A program made the position numbers and the translations under genes. 64,000 bases of DNA from positions 1 to 64,000 of the forward strand of contig NZ_JAAIKR010000009.1 of assembly GCF_018221465.1 (NCBI RefSeq). Direction: 5' to 3'. Shown here piece after piece: positions 1-9,957 of the stretch (position 1 is its first letter; every line of letters starts with the position of its first letter). A model generated the notes under the pieces. That model had not been told where the DNA came from and made no database searches. It worked only from the letters and a program-made list of their open reading frames with translations. This DNA comes from Shewanella intestini. Its GTDB lineage: Bacteria > Pseudomonadota > Gammaproteobacteria > Enterobacterales > Shewanellaceae.

Positions 1-70
1 GCCACGCTCGGTGTAGATTCTCAGGTTCGAGCAATTGTTGAAATAAATCGCTGTTGAAGGCCGGTTGCAT
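1..70 (-). CDS. Group II intron-type reverse transcriptase/maturase, N-terminal fragment (runs off the window)
   Basis: Reading the minus strand from an ATG at 70 gives 23 codons ending in a segment reading LFQQLLEPENLHRAW before the left window edge. That segment resembles the conserved start of bacterial group II intron reverse transcriptases (LtrA family), which copy and help splice the intron RNA. Only the first residues are visible, so no catalytic YxDD motif can be checked and the gene may or may not be intact. An IS3-type fragment lies directly upstream, which makes this end of the window a mobile-element scar. The family call is from recognition of a short conserved block, hence moderate confidence. 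Confidence 0.55.
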   Translation of the reverse strand, partial: MQPAFNSDLFQQLLEPENLHRAW

Positions 71-159
71 AACAATACGCTGCCGATAGTCGGTACTAAC
101 ATGCCACCCATAATTAATATAAGTAACACGACTCAATTCTAATGTATGGCTTGATAGAC

Positions 160-400
160 TGGTAATCCCCCGAAAAATAATCGCTGCTAAAAGTAGAATT
201 TTCTCGTAAATTAAACACAGGATATTCTGCAATGAAAAAATCACGATACTCGGATAGTCAAATCATCACTATCCTCAAGCAATCAGAGGCTGGCACCCCT
301 GTACCTGAACTTTGTCGAGAACATGGTATGAGTAGCGCCACATTTTATAAGTGGCGAGCTAAATACGGCGGGATGGTTACAGGGTAACTGTCAGATCAAG
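160..400. mobile_element. Remnant of an IS3-family insertion sequence
   Basis: The stretch contains the truncated OrfA, preceded by about 70 bp that look like an IS left end. No OrfB and no convincing right terminal inverted repeat can be found before the fusA2 terminator. The borders given are approximate. The neighbouring reverse transcriptase start on the opposite strand suggests that two mobile elements have inserted at or recombined in this spot. Confidence 0.45.
232..387 (+). pseudogene. IS3-family transposase OrfA, truncated remnant
   Basis: The ORF (51 codons) begins MKKSRYSDSQIITILKQSEA and continues through a helix-turn-helix ending TFYKWRAKYGGM, the typical N-terminal DNA-binding part of IS3-family (IS2/IS407-like) OrfA proteins. 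It then reads VTG and stops. Normal OrfA proteins are about 90-120 residues and continue with a leucine-zipper helix, and are followed by an OrfB carrying the DDE catalytic domain. Neither is present before fusA2, so this is a dead remnant. A C-rich block near 170-180 could belong to the old left terminal inverted repeat. Confidence 0.75.
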
Positions 401-463
401 TCTAAGCTAGTACAAGCAAGCATGAGTATCACGACCAGAACCAATCAACATTCTTTTAGACAT

Positions 464-495
464 AAAAAAACCGCTGCAAAGGCAGCGGTTTTTTT
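464..495 (-). terminator. Rho-independent terminator of fusA2
   Basis: A 7-bp GC-rich stem (CCGCTGC / GCAGCGG) is flanked by an A-tract on the left and a T-tract on the right, so it can act in both directions. It lies 20-50 bp beyond the fusA2 stop codon. Confidence 0.9.
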
Positions 496-517
496 AATTA
501 AAGCGTTTAGTTAAGAA

Positions 518-2602
518 TTACTTCTTAGCTTCACGTTCTTTAACTTCAGCAATGACTTTTTCAGCAACACTGTTTGGACATGGTGCGTAGTGAGCGAATT
601 CCATAGAGAATTGGCCACGACCAGATGTCATAGTACGTAGTGAACCGATGTAACCGAACATTTCTGATAACGGTACGTCAGCTTTAATACGAACACCAGT
701 AACACCCGCCATTTGGTCTTTGATCATACCACGACGACGGTTAAGGTCACCAATAACGTCACCTACGTTGTCTTCTGGGCTGAATACGTCAACGTTCATG
801 ATAGGCTCAAGAAGTTGCGCACCGGCTTTAGGCATAGACTGACGGAATGCACCTTTAGCTGCGATTTCGAACGCGATAGCTGACGAGTCAACTGCGTGGA
901 AAGCACCATCAGTAAGTTCTAGTTCAACGTCTAACACAGGGAAACCAGCAACAGTACCGGTGTTCATCATGCTAGCGAAACCTTTTTCTACTGCAGGCCA
1001 GAATTCTTTAGGTACGTTACCACCAACAACTGATGATTTGAACGTAAAGCCAGAGTTTTGCTCGCCAGGACGGATTACATAGTCAATTTTACCAAATTGA
1101 CCTGAACCACCAGACTGTTTCTTATGCGTGTAGCTATCTTCAGTTACTTTAGTGATAGTTTCACGGTAAGCAACTTGAGGCTCACCAACAATTAAGTCAA
1201 CACCGTAAGTACGCTTAAGGATGTCTACTTTAATGTCTAAGTGAAGCTCACCCATACCTTTTAGGATGGTTTCGCCTGAATCTTCGTCAGTTTCTACGCG
1301 GAAAGATGGATCTTCTGCAATCATTTTACCGATAGCGATACCCATTTTCTCACTGCCACCTTTATCTTTAGGCGCTACAGCGATAGAGATAACTGGCTCT
1401 GGGAATACCATTGCTTCAAGAGTACAAGGATGTTTAACATCACATAAAGTGTGACCAGTTTGAACATTCTTCATACCAACGATAGCGATAATGTCACCAG
1501 CTTGAGCTGAATCTAATTCGTTACGCTCATCAGCTTGCATTTCAACCATACGACCAACACGCTCAGTTTTACCTGTAGCAGAGTTAAGGATGGTGTCACC
1601 TTTCTTGATCTTACCAGAGTAGATACGTACGAAAGTTAATGCACCAAAACGGTCATCCATGATTTTAAATGCTAACGCTTTGAATGGCTCGTCAACAGAA
1701 ACTAAAGCGTGTTCGCCTGTTTCGTTACCTTCTTCATCAGTAAGAGGTTGTGGATCAACTTCAACTGGATCAGGTAGGTAATCAACAACAGCATCAAGAA
1801 GAAGCTGCATACCTTTGTTTTTAAACGCAGAACCACAATAAGTAGGGAAGAATGCCATTGTACGAGTACCCTTACGGATACAACGCTTGATGTCTTCCAT
1901 AGATGGCTCTTCGCCTTCCATGTAAGCTTCCATTAGATCGTCGTCTTGCTCAACAGCAGTTTCGATTAGCATTTCACGGTATTCTTCTACCTTGTCTACC
2001 ATATCTGCTGGAACGTCTTCGATTTTGTAGTTTTCTGCTTGTCCAGTTTCATCCCATACCCATGCTTTACGAGTAAGTAGATCAACTACACCAGAGAATT
2101 CGTCTTCGATACCAATCGGTAAAACCATAACCAATGGGTTAGCCGCTAGTACGTCTTGAGTTTGCTTAACAACGCGTAAGAAATCAGCACCCATACGGTC
2201 TAATTTGTTTACGAAGATGATACGAGCAACTTCTGATTCGTTCGCATAACGCCAGTTAGTTTCTGACTGAGGCTCAACACCACCAGAACCACAGAATACA
2301 CCAACACCGCCATCAAGCACTTTAAGAGAACGATATACTTCAACAGTGAAGTCAACGTGGCCTGGAGTGTCGATAACGTTAAAACGGTGGTCATTCCAGA
2401 AACAGCTTACTGCTGCAGACTGAATAGTAATACCGCGCTCAGCTTCCTGTTCCATGAAGTCAGTTGTAGATTCGCCATCATGAACTTCACCGATCTTATG
2501 GATCTTACCGGTTAGCTTAAGGATACGCTCGGTGGTCGTGGTTTTACCCGCGTCAACGTGAGCGAAGATACCAATGTTTCTGTATTTTGATAATTCGGTC
2601 AT
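518..2602 (-). CDS. fusA: Elongation factor G, second copy type (EF-G2)
   Basis: This 694-residue translational GTPase catalyses ribosomal translocation and, with RRF, ribosome recycling in the cytoplasm. The G-domain motifs are visible: AHVDAGKT (G1, about residues 14-21), the RGIT switch I motif, DTPGH (G3), and NKLD (G4). Domains II-V follow over a full family length. There are no str-operon neighbours (rpsL, rpsG, tufA). It stands alone with its own terminator, and with a large carboxylase gene upstream on the same strand. I infer that it is the second EF-G paralogue that Shewanella carries in addition to the str-operon copy. Whether it works mainly in translocation or in recycling cannot be told from sequence alone. 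Confidence 0.93.
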   Translation of the reverse strand: MTELSKYRNIGIFAHVDAGKTTTTERILKLTGKIHKIGEVHDGESTTDFMEQEAERGITIQSAAVSCFWNDHRFNVIDTPGHVDFTVEVYRSLKVLDGGVGVFCGSGGVEPQSETNWRYANESEVARIIFVNKLDRMGADFLRVVKQTQDVLAANPLVMVLPIGIEDEFSGVVDLLTRKAWVWDETGQAENYKIEDVPADMVDKVEEYREMLIETAVEQDDDLMEAYMEGEEPSMEDIKRCIRKGTRTMAFFPTYCGSAFKNKGMQLLLDAVVDYLPDPVEVDPQPLTDEEGNETGEHALVSVDEPFKALAFKIMDDRFGALTFVRIYSGKIKKGDTILNSATGKTERVGRMVEMQADERNELDSAQAGDIIAIVGMKNVQTGHTLCDVKHPCTLEAMVFPEPVISIAVAPKDKGGSEKMGIAIGKMIAEDPSFRVETDEDSGETILKGMGELHLDIKVDILKRTYGVDLIVGEPQVAYRETITKVTEDSYTHKKQSGGSGQFGKIDYVIRPGEQNSGFTFKSSVVGGNVPKEFWPAVEKGFASMMNTGTVAGFPVLDVELELTDGAFHAVDSSAIAFEIAAKGAFRQSMPKAGAQLLEPIMNVDVFSPEDNVGDVIGDLNRRRGMIKDQMAGVTGVRIKADVPLSEMFGYIGSLRTMTSGRGQFSMEFAHYAPCPNSVAEKVIAEVKEREAKK

Positions 2603-2942
2603 GATTCAACTTTAATGATTAGTTTAAGAAGTAGACGGAGTATGCGAAAAAGTACCGACACACCGCTCATCAGGTTATTTAAGGCGCATATTGTAAATTG
2701 GAACCTTGCAACACGCAAACAGCAGTTGCGATATTTCTGCATTTTTAATAAAAAAAAACCGCTTTATTAGTAGATATTAGATATAAAACAAGCAACTAAA
2801 AATAATCGATTATTTTTTAAGCATTATTATTTTTTTTACTGACAATGGCTTTTAACCGCGACAAGAGGATATTTCCGCTTTTTGGGTCGCCGTTATGCCT
2901 AGCGAATAACACCTAAGTTATTAACATCTGTCATTTAGCGCG
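2603..2942. other. AT-rich intergenic region upstream of fusA2
   Basis: No coding sequence is visible in this stretch. It contains a run of A residues near 2748-2757 and very AT-rich DNA (2780-2840), as expected for the promoter region of the minus-strand fusA2. No recognisable operator was found. Confidence 0.5.
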
Positions 2943-2972
2943 AAAAAAATACCCGCCATTGGCGGGTATTTT
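2943..2972 (-). terminator. Rho-independent terminator of the fused carboxylase gene
   Basis: A stem AATACCCGCC / GGCGGGTATT with a 3-nt loop is followed, on the minus strand, by a run of T residues. It lies about 47 bp after the carboxylase stop codon. Confidence 0.9.
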
Positions 2973-3018
2973 CATTGGTTTATTGCAGCTTAGTGCTGCA
3001 CTTTAGACAGCAGGAAGC

Positions 3019-6000
3019 TTACTCAACCGGTGAGATAACAAACAATAAGTCACCTTGTGATACTTGCTGACCATTACTGTTAAGAATACGCTCAATACGA
3101 TATTGCTTATCAGCTGGGTATAACTCCGCATCTTTTCGGTTAAAGCCTGCCAATGTCAGCTGTGAGAACATCTTCATCGCTTCTGTTAGTGCCAGAGTTT
3201 GATCAAGTGTGACCACATCACCTTCTTTAACAAAGTCTGCTTCACCTGGCGCTGGAGAGGTATAGAAAATACCTGCACCTTGAGCCAATACTTTTAGTTC
3301 ATTACTTTCACCAACTCGTAATGATTCAGTATCAACAGCTTCGGTTTCCGCTGCGGCTTCCATTTCTTCAATCAATGCTGGCACGTCTAATTCAGCCATT
3401 AATTTAGGCAGATAATTCGTGTCATATACACCTTCGTTGAAGGTTGCATCAGTTAGGATACGTTTAAGTAACGGAATATTGGTTGCAATACCACGAATAA
3501 CCACACTGTCTAAATAATCGTACATTTTCTTGACGACTTCAGCACGGTTAGTGCCGCGGATAATAATCTGCGCAATTAAGCTATCGTAATATGGCGAGAC
3601 TTCAGTTTCTGAGTCAGCAATTGAGATAATCTCAATGTCATCACGCTCAGGCATAATGCATTCAATAATTTTGCCTGGATTTGGCATTAACTGCAGTACG
3701 TTATTGCTATCAAGCTCAGCCTTTTCTGCAGTCACACGAACTTCCATCGCGTAGCCTTGATCAACCGGCTGTAAATCTTCAATTGAACGGCCAGCAGCAA
3801 TATCAAATTGCGCGCTCACGATATCAATACCCGATGTTGCTTCAGTAACAGGATGCTCTACTTGCAGACGCGTATTCATTTCCATGAAGTACACTTCGTT
3901 AGCATCAAGGTTGTAAATAAATTCAACCGTACCCGCACCCATGTAGTCTGTGGCATTACCCAAAGCACGCGTATATTCAAGTACTTTTTCTTTTAGCTCA
4001 GCAGGTAACATGGTCGACATTGATTCTTCAATGACTTTTTGGTTGTTACGTTGCACAGAACAATCACGAATGCCCAATACTTTGGTGTTGCCAAATTTAT
4101 CACGCAGTAATTGCACTTCAATATGACGCAAAGAAGTCACGTATTTCTCAAGGTATAAATCGCCATTACCAAATGCGGCAGCCGCTTCGGTTGATGTTTG
4201 CTGGAATAATGCAATCATATCTTCAGGACGTTCAACAACCTGAATCCCTTTACCGCCACCACCTTGTACCGCTTTAAGCAATACAGGGTAACCAATTTCA
4301 AGCGCCACGTTCACCGCTTGTTCAGCGTTGGTTAGAATACCGTGAGAACCTGGTACAACTGGTACATTTTGCGCTTGTGAAGTTTTAATCGCGTTCGATT
4401 TATTCCCCATTGTGGTCATTGAGTAAACGCTTGGGCCAACAAAGTTAACGCCGTTATTTACACACAATGCAGCAAATTGTGGACTTTCTGAAAGGAAACC
4501 AATCCCTGGATGCAGGGCGTCAACTTCTTCATATTCAGCCACTTTTAATACCGAATAGGCATTCAAATAACTTTCATCTGAAGTGTTACCACCAATACAA
4601 ACCAGCTTATCGTTGTCTTTTAGCATATTCGCTGGCACTGATGTCATATCAGGGTCAGACGCAACAAGTACTACTTTAATATCATTGTCATGCGCTTTAC
4701 GGATAAGTTTAACCGCCGTACAACCTCGGGCGTGAACCAATACTTTATCAATGGGTTTCATCAGCTCACGCGGGTCATCTTGTACAATTTCGTCATCCAC
4801 TTCCACGCGCTCAGGCACGATAGTCGATAACGCATGACCAATCACTTCTTGAATGCTTGCGTTTGGCATTGGCATCATTGGGTCGATGCTTGATAGCTGG
4901 CTATTTAAGGTTTCGCAGAATGGGTTATCAACAAGACCGTTCATCGCGCCCGGTACTTTTGATAAGTAGTTAGACAGTGTTGATGTTGACGGTAGGTATG
5001 CAGGTACCACCATTTGCCCAGCAAACGGCATATTTGTCCCTGAAAGGTAATATGTTTGCACTAACGGGTGAGTCACAAAACTGGCTTGTGCGCCGCCGGT
5101 ACAGTCACCAAAACCAAACATTAATACTGGCAGTTCGTTATCACGAATAAAGCGAGTAATCCGGTCATTTACCACCGCCATTGAGAACAATGCAGCAGCA
5201 CCTTCTTTGGTTTGCATTCCGCCTGAGCTAATGAAACAAATCACGGGCAATTTACGTTTAGCACACTCAATTAATAGTGAGCTAAATTTCTCGGCACTGG
5301 CCATATCAAATGCGCCGGCTTGGAATGCAGTGTTCGACACAGCAACACCGACGCGCAGTTTTTGATCGCCTTCACCAAAGTCAGCTAAACCGGTAATTAA
5401 TCCACAAGGACGCACGCCACGGTCAATCGCATCTTCAATTGAAAGACGAAAGCCGGGGAAAGTCAGTAAGTTAGCAGACATCTTGTCACTATCAATTTCA
5501 TCAAACTGAGTGAAGAATTGATTGATGACATTTTCCCAACCCATTTTGCCTTGTTTCTTTTCAGCACGAAGCACTTTTTGGATCAGTAAATCTTGATACC
5601 CCATCGTTAAACGGTTCCAGAAGTCTTTACGACGACCAATACGCACAGGGTTAATCGTGCCAGTATACTTGTCGTGCTCATCTTCACTGTCAAAATACTC
5701 TGGCAGTAAACGCTCGAAGAAGTAAGTCAAGATAACAAACAGCGAATCGTTTAATTGTGGGAATCCCACACTCTTCCATTGCTCAACTCGGGTTAATAAC
5801 TCAGCGCGGTTTGATTGCGCCATAAAGAATTTAAGCCACTTGTAGAACTTCGCTTTGTCGTTTGCAACGTGGTTATTAGACATCGCACTGTCGATTGACT
5901 TATGCAATAAGCTATCAACTGACTCACGAGCTAAGCTTTTCGCCATCATCGCTTCTTTAGAGATAGACGCTAAATTGCCCACCACATTGTCATACAAAGC

Positions 6001-7569
6001 ATTAAAGATAAGAATGTTATGACATTGCCAAATAAAGTCTTCACGCAGCTCGTCATTAACAACCACATCCAGCACGGTCAGTTCATTAAGTTCAGGCCAC
6101 TGTGCTTGAGTTTTTTCAGCAGGTAATGACTCAAGATACTCAATTAAGCCTTTGAAGTTATTTTCTGCATTGCTTTTCCAGCGGTGGTACAGCGACCAAC
6201 TGATGTTAAACAATAATGCCTTACGTGCTTTTTTATAATTCTCTTTCGGCTCACCTAAGATAAAGCGTGTAAGCATGTTACGCTCAGTTGAAATTTCGCT
6301 TCGCTTAGCAGCAAAATTAGTCCACAACTTGTTCAATTCTTCGTCATAAACCAGTTTATCTGGGTTTGTTAACCAAGACTGGAATACACGTTCTTGCTCC
6401 TGAGCGATACGTTCAAGTAAATCCCCTTCTGGTACGCTGACTTTCGACAAGCGACCATATTGGTCTTGAGAGATAGAATGAATACGGCTACGCAGCGTAA
6501 GATAACGTAAATAACGGTATGCACTACCAAAAATGTTGTGGTGCATGGTAGGGTTATTCGCAATCGCTAAACCGGTATTACTTTGAAGGGTCATCAGGTT
6601 TTCAGACGGTCTTAAAAAACGCTCCAAACTACGTTCATAATGCTCTTTTAAGTCACCAGATTCACGAACAAAGTTCATTGCTGCACGCTCAACGGCTTCT
6701 ACCGAGCTAATAATCGCTCGACGTAAGTTATGTTGGCGTTCATCACGGTCAATTGGAGAGAAATCAATAATGCCGTCAATACAACCGGCGGTATATAGCT
6801 CTTCAGGTGAGACGCCCACTGATTTCGCACATTCTTGCCAAGATAAGTTGTATTTACGGGCAATACTTTGTAACCCTTGAGGTTGAATCGTATTGAAAAT
6901 ACCATCACGCACTGACAATAAAATATTTGCCGCAGCTAATGGAATTGCGCCGCCAGAGTAACCTGCGCCGACCACAATACCCACTGTAGGTACGTCAACG
7001 TTGGCACTTTCAGCAATCGCTTTTGAAATAGTGTGTGCTTGGTTATGGCTATTAGCTGCTTCGCCTGCATCAGCACCTGGAGTGTCAATCAGGTAAACGA
7101 TTGGCATAGCCAATTCAGCAAAATGACGAATCGCTTTACACGCTTCTAAATGATGCTCTGGCATCCAAGCACCATTGGCAGTTGAACGTTCTTGAGCAAT
7201 AAAGCCAACGCGGCGACTACGTGCGCCAAAGTCCAATTCAACTTCAGCGCTATAAAATGCACCTTGATGATTCTCCGCAATAAGTTTGCCTTTAAGATCG
7301 GCAATCATTTTCTTAGCCCCAAAACGATTTTTGTCTTGGGTCGGCTGAATCACTTGATTGACGTAACCGTCAACATCTAAAGAGGCCAATTCTTTTAGAT
7401 TTATTTGAATAGCATCGTCAGATAATAATCCTTTAATTTCTTCAGATAACGTTTGCTTACTGTGAGCAGGAAATAACGAAAAATCCTTGGCCAAATGCTC
7501 CGCTTGTAAGAATAAAGGGTCAGCCGAAACGGTAGGTGCCGTATTTACGGGCTGCTTATTACTGGTCAT
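3019..7569 (-). CDS. Fused acyl-CoA (acetyl-CoA) carboxylase: CT-alpha, CT-beta, biotin carboxylase and biotin carrier in one chain
   Basis: This 1516-residue protein combines all parts of a biotin-dependent acyl-CoA carboxylase. Residues about 80-290 resemble AccA (IDTPGADAG; VVGAGYSGGAIPL). About 320-720 is a helical linker I cannot assign. About 735-930 resembles AccD (CFISSGGMQTKEG; GDCTGGAQASF). About 960-1410 is a biotin carboxylase ATP-grasp module (glycine loop QGGGGKG; MEMNTRLQVEHPVTE). The C-terminal 80 residues form a biotinyl domain with EAMKM, where Lys1466 would be biotinylated. The likely reaction is ATP-dependent carboxylation of acetyl-CoA to malonyl-CoA, but propionyl-CoA or another acyl-CoA is possible. 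A divergent LysR gene sits at its promoter. The order CT-alpha, CT-beta, BC, BCCP differs from eukaryotic ACC (BC, BCCP, CT-beta, CT-alpha). Confidence 0.88.
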   Translation of the reverse strand: MTSNKQPVNTAPTVSADPLFLQAEHLAKDFSLFPAHSKQTLSEEIKGLLSDDAIQINLKELASLDVDGYVNQVIQPTQDKNRFGAKKMIADLKGKLIAENHQGAFYSAEVELDFGARSRRVGFIAQERSTANGAWMPEHHLEACKAIRHFAELAMPIVYLIDTPGADAGEAANSHNQAHTISKAIAESANVDVPTVGIVVGAGYSGGAIPLAAANILLSVRDGIFNTIQPQGLQSIARKYNLSWQECAKSVGVSPEELYTAGCIDGIIDFSPIDRDERQHNLRRAIISSVEAVERAAMNFVRESGDLKEHYERSLERFLRPSENLMTLQSNTGLAIANNPTMHHNIFGSAYRYLRYLTLRSRIHSISQDQYGRLSKVSVPEGDLLERIAQEQERVFQSWLTNPDKLVYDEELNKLWTNFAAKRSEISTERNMLTRFILGEPKENYKKARKALLFNISWSLYHRWKSNAENNFKGLIEYLESLPAEKTQAQWPELNELTVLDVVVNDELREDFIWQCHNILIFNALYDNVVGNLASISKEAMMAKSLARESVDSLLHKSIDSAMSNNHVANDKAKFYKWLKFFMAQSNRAELLTRVEQWKSVGFPQLNDSLFVILTYFFERLLPEYFDSEDEHDKYTGTINPVRIGRRKDFWNRLTMGYQDLLIQKVLRAEKKQGKMGWENVINQFFTQFDEIDSDKMSANLLTFPGFRLSIEDAIDRGVRPCGLITGLADFGEGDQKLRVGVAVSNTAFQAGAFDMASAEKFSSLLIECAKRKLPVICFISSGGMQTKEGAAALFSMAVVNDRITRFIRDNELPVLMFGFGDCTGGAQASFVTHPLVQTYYLSGTNMPFAGQMVVPAYLPSTSTLSNYLSKVPGAMNGLVDNPFCETLNSQLSSIDPMMPMPNASIQEVIGHALSTIVPERVEVDDEIVQDDPRELMKPIDKVLVHARGCTAVKLIRKAHDNDIKVVLVASDPDMTSVPANMLKDNDKLVCIGGNTSDESYLNAYSVLKVAEYEEVDALHPGIGFLSESPQFAALCVNNGVNFVGPSVYSMTTMGNKSNAIKTSQAQNVPVVPGSHGILTNAEQAVNVALEIGYPVLLKAVQGGGGKGIQVVERPEDMIALFQQTSTEAAAAFGNGDLYLEKYVTSLRHIEVQLLRDKFGNTKVLGIRDCSVQRNNQKVIEESMSTMLPAELKEKVLEYTRALGNATDYMGAGTVEFIYNLDANEVYFMEMNTRLQVEHPVTEATSGIDIVSAQFDIAAGRSIEDLQPVDQGYAMEVRVTAEKAELDSNNVLQLMPNPGKIIECIMPERDDIEIISIADSETEVSPYYDSLIAQIIIRGTNRAEVVKKMYDYLDSVVIRGIATNIPLLKRILTDATFNEGVYDTNYLPKLMAELDVPALIEEMEAAAETEAVDTESLRVGESNELKVLAQGAGIFYTSPAPGEADFVKEGDVVTLDQTLALTEAMKMFSQLTLAGFNRKDAELYPADKQYRIERILNSNGQQVSQGDLLFVISPVE

Positions 7570-7694
7570 AGCAAGATCCTCTGCTTTATATAGCCACTGA
7601 AAATTTTAACGCGTAAATATAACTTTGTTGTGAGCTTAATTACCATTAAACTACCTTGGACGCTTTGTTCCAAAAATGAGACAGTGAGGCCAAA

Positions 7695-8606
7695 ATGCCC
7701 GATTTGAACGGTATGATGCTGTTTGCAGCGGTGGTGAGAGCAAAAGGATTCTCGCAAGCAGCACGAGACATCGGACAACCTAAATCGACAATTAGTCGAA
7801 AAGTTGCCCAATTAGAGGAGCAACTTGGGGTGAGATTATTACAACGAGACACCCGAAATTTGAGTTTAACTCAAGTTGGTGCCATGTTTTTTCAGCATTG
7901 TGAATCGATAAGTGAAGAAATAGATGCCGCAAAAGCGACCATTGAAAACACCCACAGCGATGTATCTGGGTCATTACGAATTGCCATCCCGGTGTCATTT
8001 TCTCAGGATGTTATTGGGCATTTATGTTCTAGCTTTATGCGCTTAAATCCCAATATCGAACTCGACATTCAATTTACTGATAACGACGTAAGTTTGGTGG
8101 GTGAAGGTTACGATATTGCCATTAAATATGGCCCGTTACAGTCATCAGATTTGGTCGCCAAATTGTTATTTGAACGCCAACCTATTTTAGTTGCCAGTCC
8201 AAGTTACTTAAAAAAACATGGCACTCCTGCAACGCCGCAAGAGTTAACTCAGCATGATGGCATATTACTGGGTACACGCTTATCTGCGCCAATTTGGCCA
8301 TTGGGCAAAGGTAACCGAAAAATGATGGCCACCTTTAACCGTAAAATAAGGGTCAATTCAGCCAACATGGTTAAACGCTTTGCTATGGATGATCATGGTA
8401 TAGCCATGTTATCAAATACCAGTTGTAAACAAGAAATTGCCGCAGGCACTTTACAACCTATTTTACAAGAATGGCCAATGGAAGCCTTTAAGATTTACGG
8501 CGTTTATTCAAGCCGAAGACAATTGGCGACCAATATTAGTGCCTTTTTAGACTTTTTCAGTAAACGCTATAGTAGCCAAGAATCATTGAACACATTGATG
8601 AACTAA
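7695..8606 (+). CDS. LysR-family transcriptional regulator
   Basis: At 303 residues it has the LysR layout: an N-terminal winged helix-turn-helix (about 1-60, with GFSQAARDIGQPKSTISRKV as the recognition region) and a substrate-binding-like effector domain (about 90-290, starting SGSLRIAIPVSF). The start is set by GTGAGG about 6 bp upstream of the ATG. It is transcribed away from the fused carboxylase gene with 125 bp between them. LysR proteins often control the divergent neighbour, so regulation of the carboxylase is a reasonable inference. The effector cannot be predicted. Confidence 0.9.
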   Translation: MPDLNGMMLFAAVVRAKGFSQAARDIGQPKSTISRKVAQLEEQLGVRLLQRDTRNLSLTQVGAMFFQHCESISEEIDAAKATIENTHSDVSGSLRIAIPVSFSQDVIGHLCSSFMRLNPNIELDIQFTDNDVSLVGEGYDIAIKYGPLQSSDLVAKLLFERQPILVASPSYLKKHGTPATPQELTQHDGILLGTRLSAPIWPLGKGNRKMMATFNRKIRVNSANMVKRFAMDDHGIAMLSNTSCKQEIAAGTLQPILQEWPMEAFKIYGVYSSRRQLATNISAFLDFFSKRYSSQESLNTLMN

Positions 8607-8745
8607 TCACAGCACTAATTTTATGTTATAAATAAATGTTATCAATCAATTCGGTCTCATTCAGATGCGCTTAACGGGCCAATTGCTCACCTTCCACAAT
8701 AGATAAACAGCACTTGCTGCACCAGCAAGCATTTAGGGAACAAAC

Positions 8746-9912
8746 ATGAATAAACACAATACCCTTTGTTGGACTCTCGGCTCTTTAATGCTGCTTGTAT
8801 CCTCTGCATTAGCGGCTCAAACAGCCTTAGATGTAGAAGAGCAACGTATTGAAGCCGCTACAAGTCATCTGCCAGAAGTGGTCAACCGTTATGACAGCCA
8901 AGTTAAGTCACTCAAAAACACCTTTAGTCAGGCAACGGACGAGCTAAAAGTGACCCAAGCCATCGCAAAACAAGGCCAGTTGTTATGGCAACAAGCAGTG
9001 CGCGATGTACAAGCTGACAATAATGACGACCGCCCGCTGTATTGGAGCCGTTTGCAAATGCGCAGCGCGCTTAAACAAGCCAATAGCGGCTTTAACATTG
9101 CAAAATGGCAACGTAATATTTTGGTTAACGCCGTTGAAAAATCATCACGCGGGTTTAGTGACATTCATTTTAAACCTGAAACCCAAATCAAAATTTTAGT
9201 CACCGGCTTTGATCCGTTCTTTCTCGACAAAGACATTAGCCAAAGCAACCCATCAGGCCTTGCGGCTTTAGCCTTAGACGGATACACGTTCAATATTAAT
9301 GGTAAACAAGCACAAGTCGAAACTGTGATGATCCCAGTGCGCTTTGCAGACTTTGATAATGGCATTATTGAGTCGCTACTGACGCCATTTTTTCGAGATA
9401 AAAGCATTGATATGGTGTTCACCATTAGCATGGGACGCAGCGATTTTGACTTAGAACGTTTTCCAGCGCGTAACCGCAGTGCTGACGCACCAGACAATTT
9501 AAACGTTTTCACCGGCGCAACAGCAACCAAACCGATTGCACCATTATTTAATAATGGCACCCTCAACGGCCCTGAGTTTATGGAATTCTCACTCCCCGCT
9601 GACGCAATGGTGGCAGTGAAAGGTAAATGGAAAACCAACGACCATCATCAAGTGAGCACCTTATCTGGTGGGCAATTTAACGCGACCTCATTAAATCAGT
9701 TGCAACGAGCGACATCAGTTGAAGGTTCTGGCGGCGGTTATTTATCAAATGAAATATCTTACCGAAGCCTATTATTACGCTCGCAATTTAACTATGACAT
9801 TCCTGTTGGACATATCCATACTCCAAGAGTAAAAGGATATGACGCCGATACTGAAGCAGATATTGTCGAACAAATTAGAGCTATGATTGGCGCAGCAGCG
9901 AGTACCTTATAG
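8746..9912 (+). CDS. Secreted pyroglutamyl-peptidase (C15)-like protein with Ser at the catalytic Cys position
   Basis: The 388-residue protein has a signal peptide (1-24, cleavage likely after ALAA) and a helical N-terminal region (about 25-140). A domain resembling pyrrolidone carboxypeptidase (peptidase family C15) follows. The C15 hallmarks are ILVTGFDPF at 150-158, NPSG near 168, LERF with Glu237 at the place of the catalytic Glu, and GHIHTP with His358 at the place of the catalytic His. The Cys motif (usually GTFVCN) reads GGYLSN, placing Ser334 where the nucleophilic Cys should be. Classical C15 enzymes are about 215 residues and cytoplasmic, so the export signal and extra N-terminal region are unusual. 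It may be a serine variant, a binding protein or an inactive homologue. A terminator follows it. Confidence 0.72.
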   Translation: MNKHNTLCWTLGSLMLLVSSALAAQTALDVEEQRIEAATSHLPEVVNRYDSQVKSLKNTFSQATDELKVTQAIAKQGQLLWQQAVRDVQADNNDDRPLYWSRLQMRSALKQANSGFNIAKWQRNILVNAVEKSSRGFSDIHFKPETQIKILVTGFDPFFLDKDISQSNPSGLAALALDGYTFNINGKQAQVETVMIPVRFADFDNGIIESLLTPFFRDKSIDMVFTISMGRSDFDLERFPARNRSADAPDNLNVFTGATATKPIAPLFNNGTLNGPEFMEFSLPADAMVAVKGKWKTNDHHQVSTLSGGQFNATSLNQLQRATSVEGSGGGYLSNEISYRSLLLRSQFNYDIPVGHIHTPRVKGYDADTEADIVEQIRAMIGAAASTL

Positions 9913-9927
9913 AGCAAATAGATAATG

Positions 9928-9957
9928 AAAAAGGAGGCTCAATTGAGCCCCCTTTTT
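9928..9957 (+). terminator. Rho-independent terminator after the C15-like gene
   Basis: A stem GGCTCAA/TTGAGCC, extended by AAAAAGG pairing with CCTTTTT, ends in a T-run about 40 bp after the stop codon. It is nearly symmetrical. Confidence 0.85.

Noticed and set aside
9165-9638. Minus-strand ORF of 157 codons within the C15-like gene
   Set aside because: Lies wholly opposite a gene with clear family motifs, and has no motif of its own.
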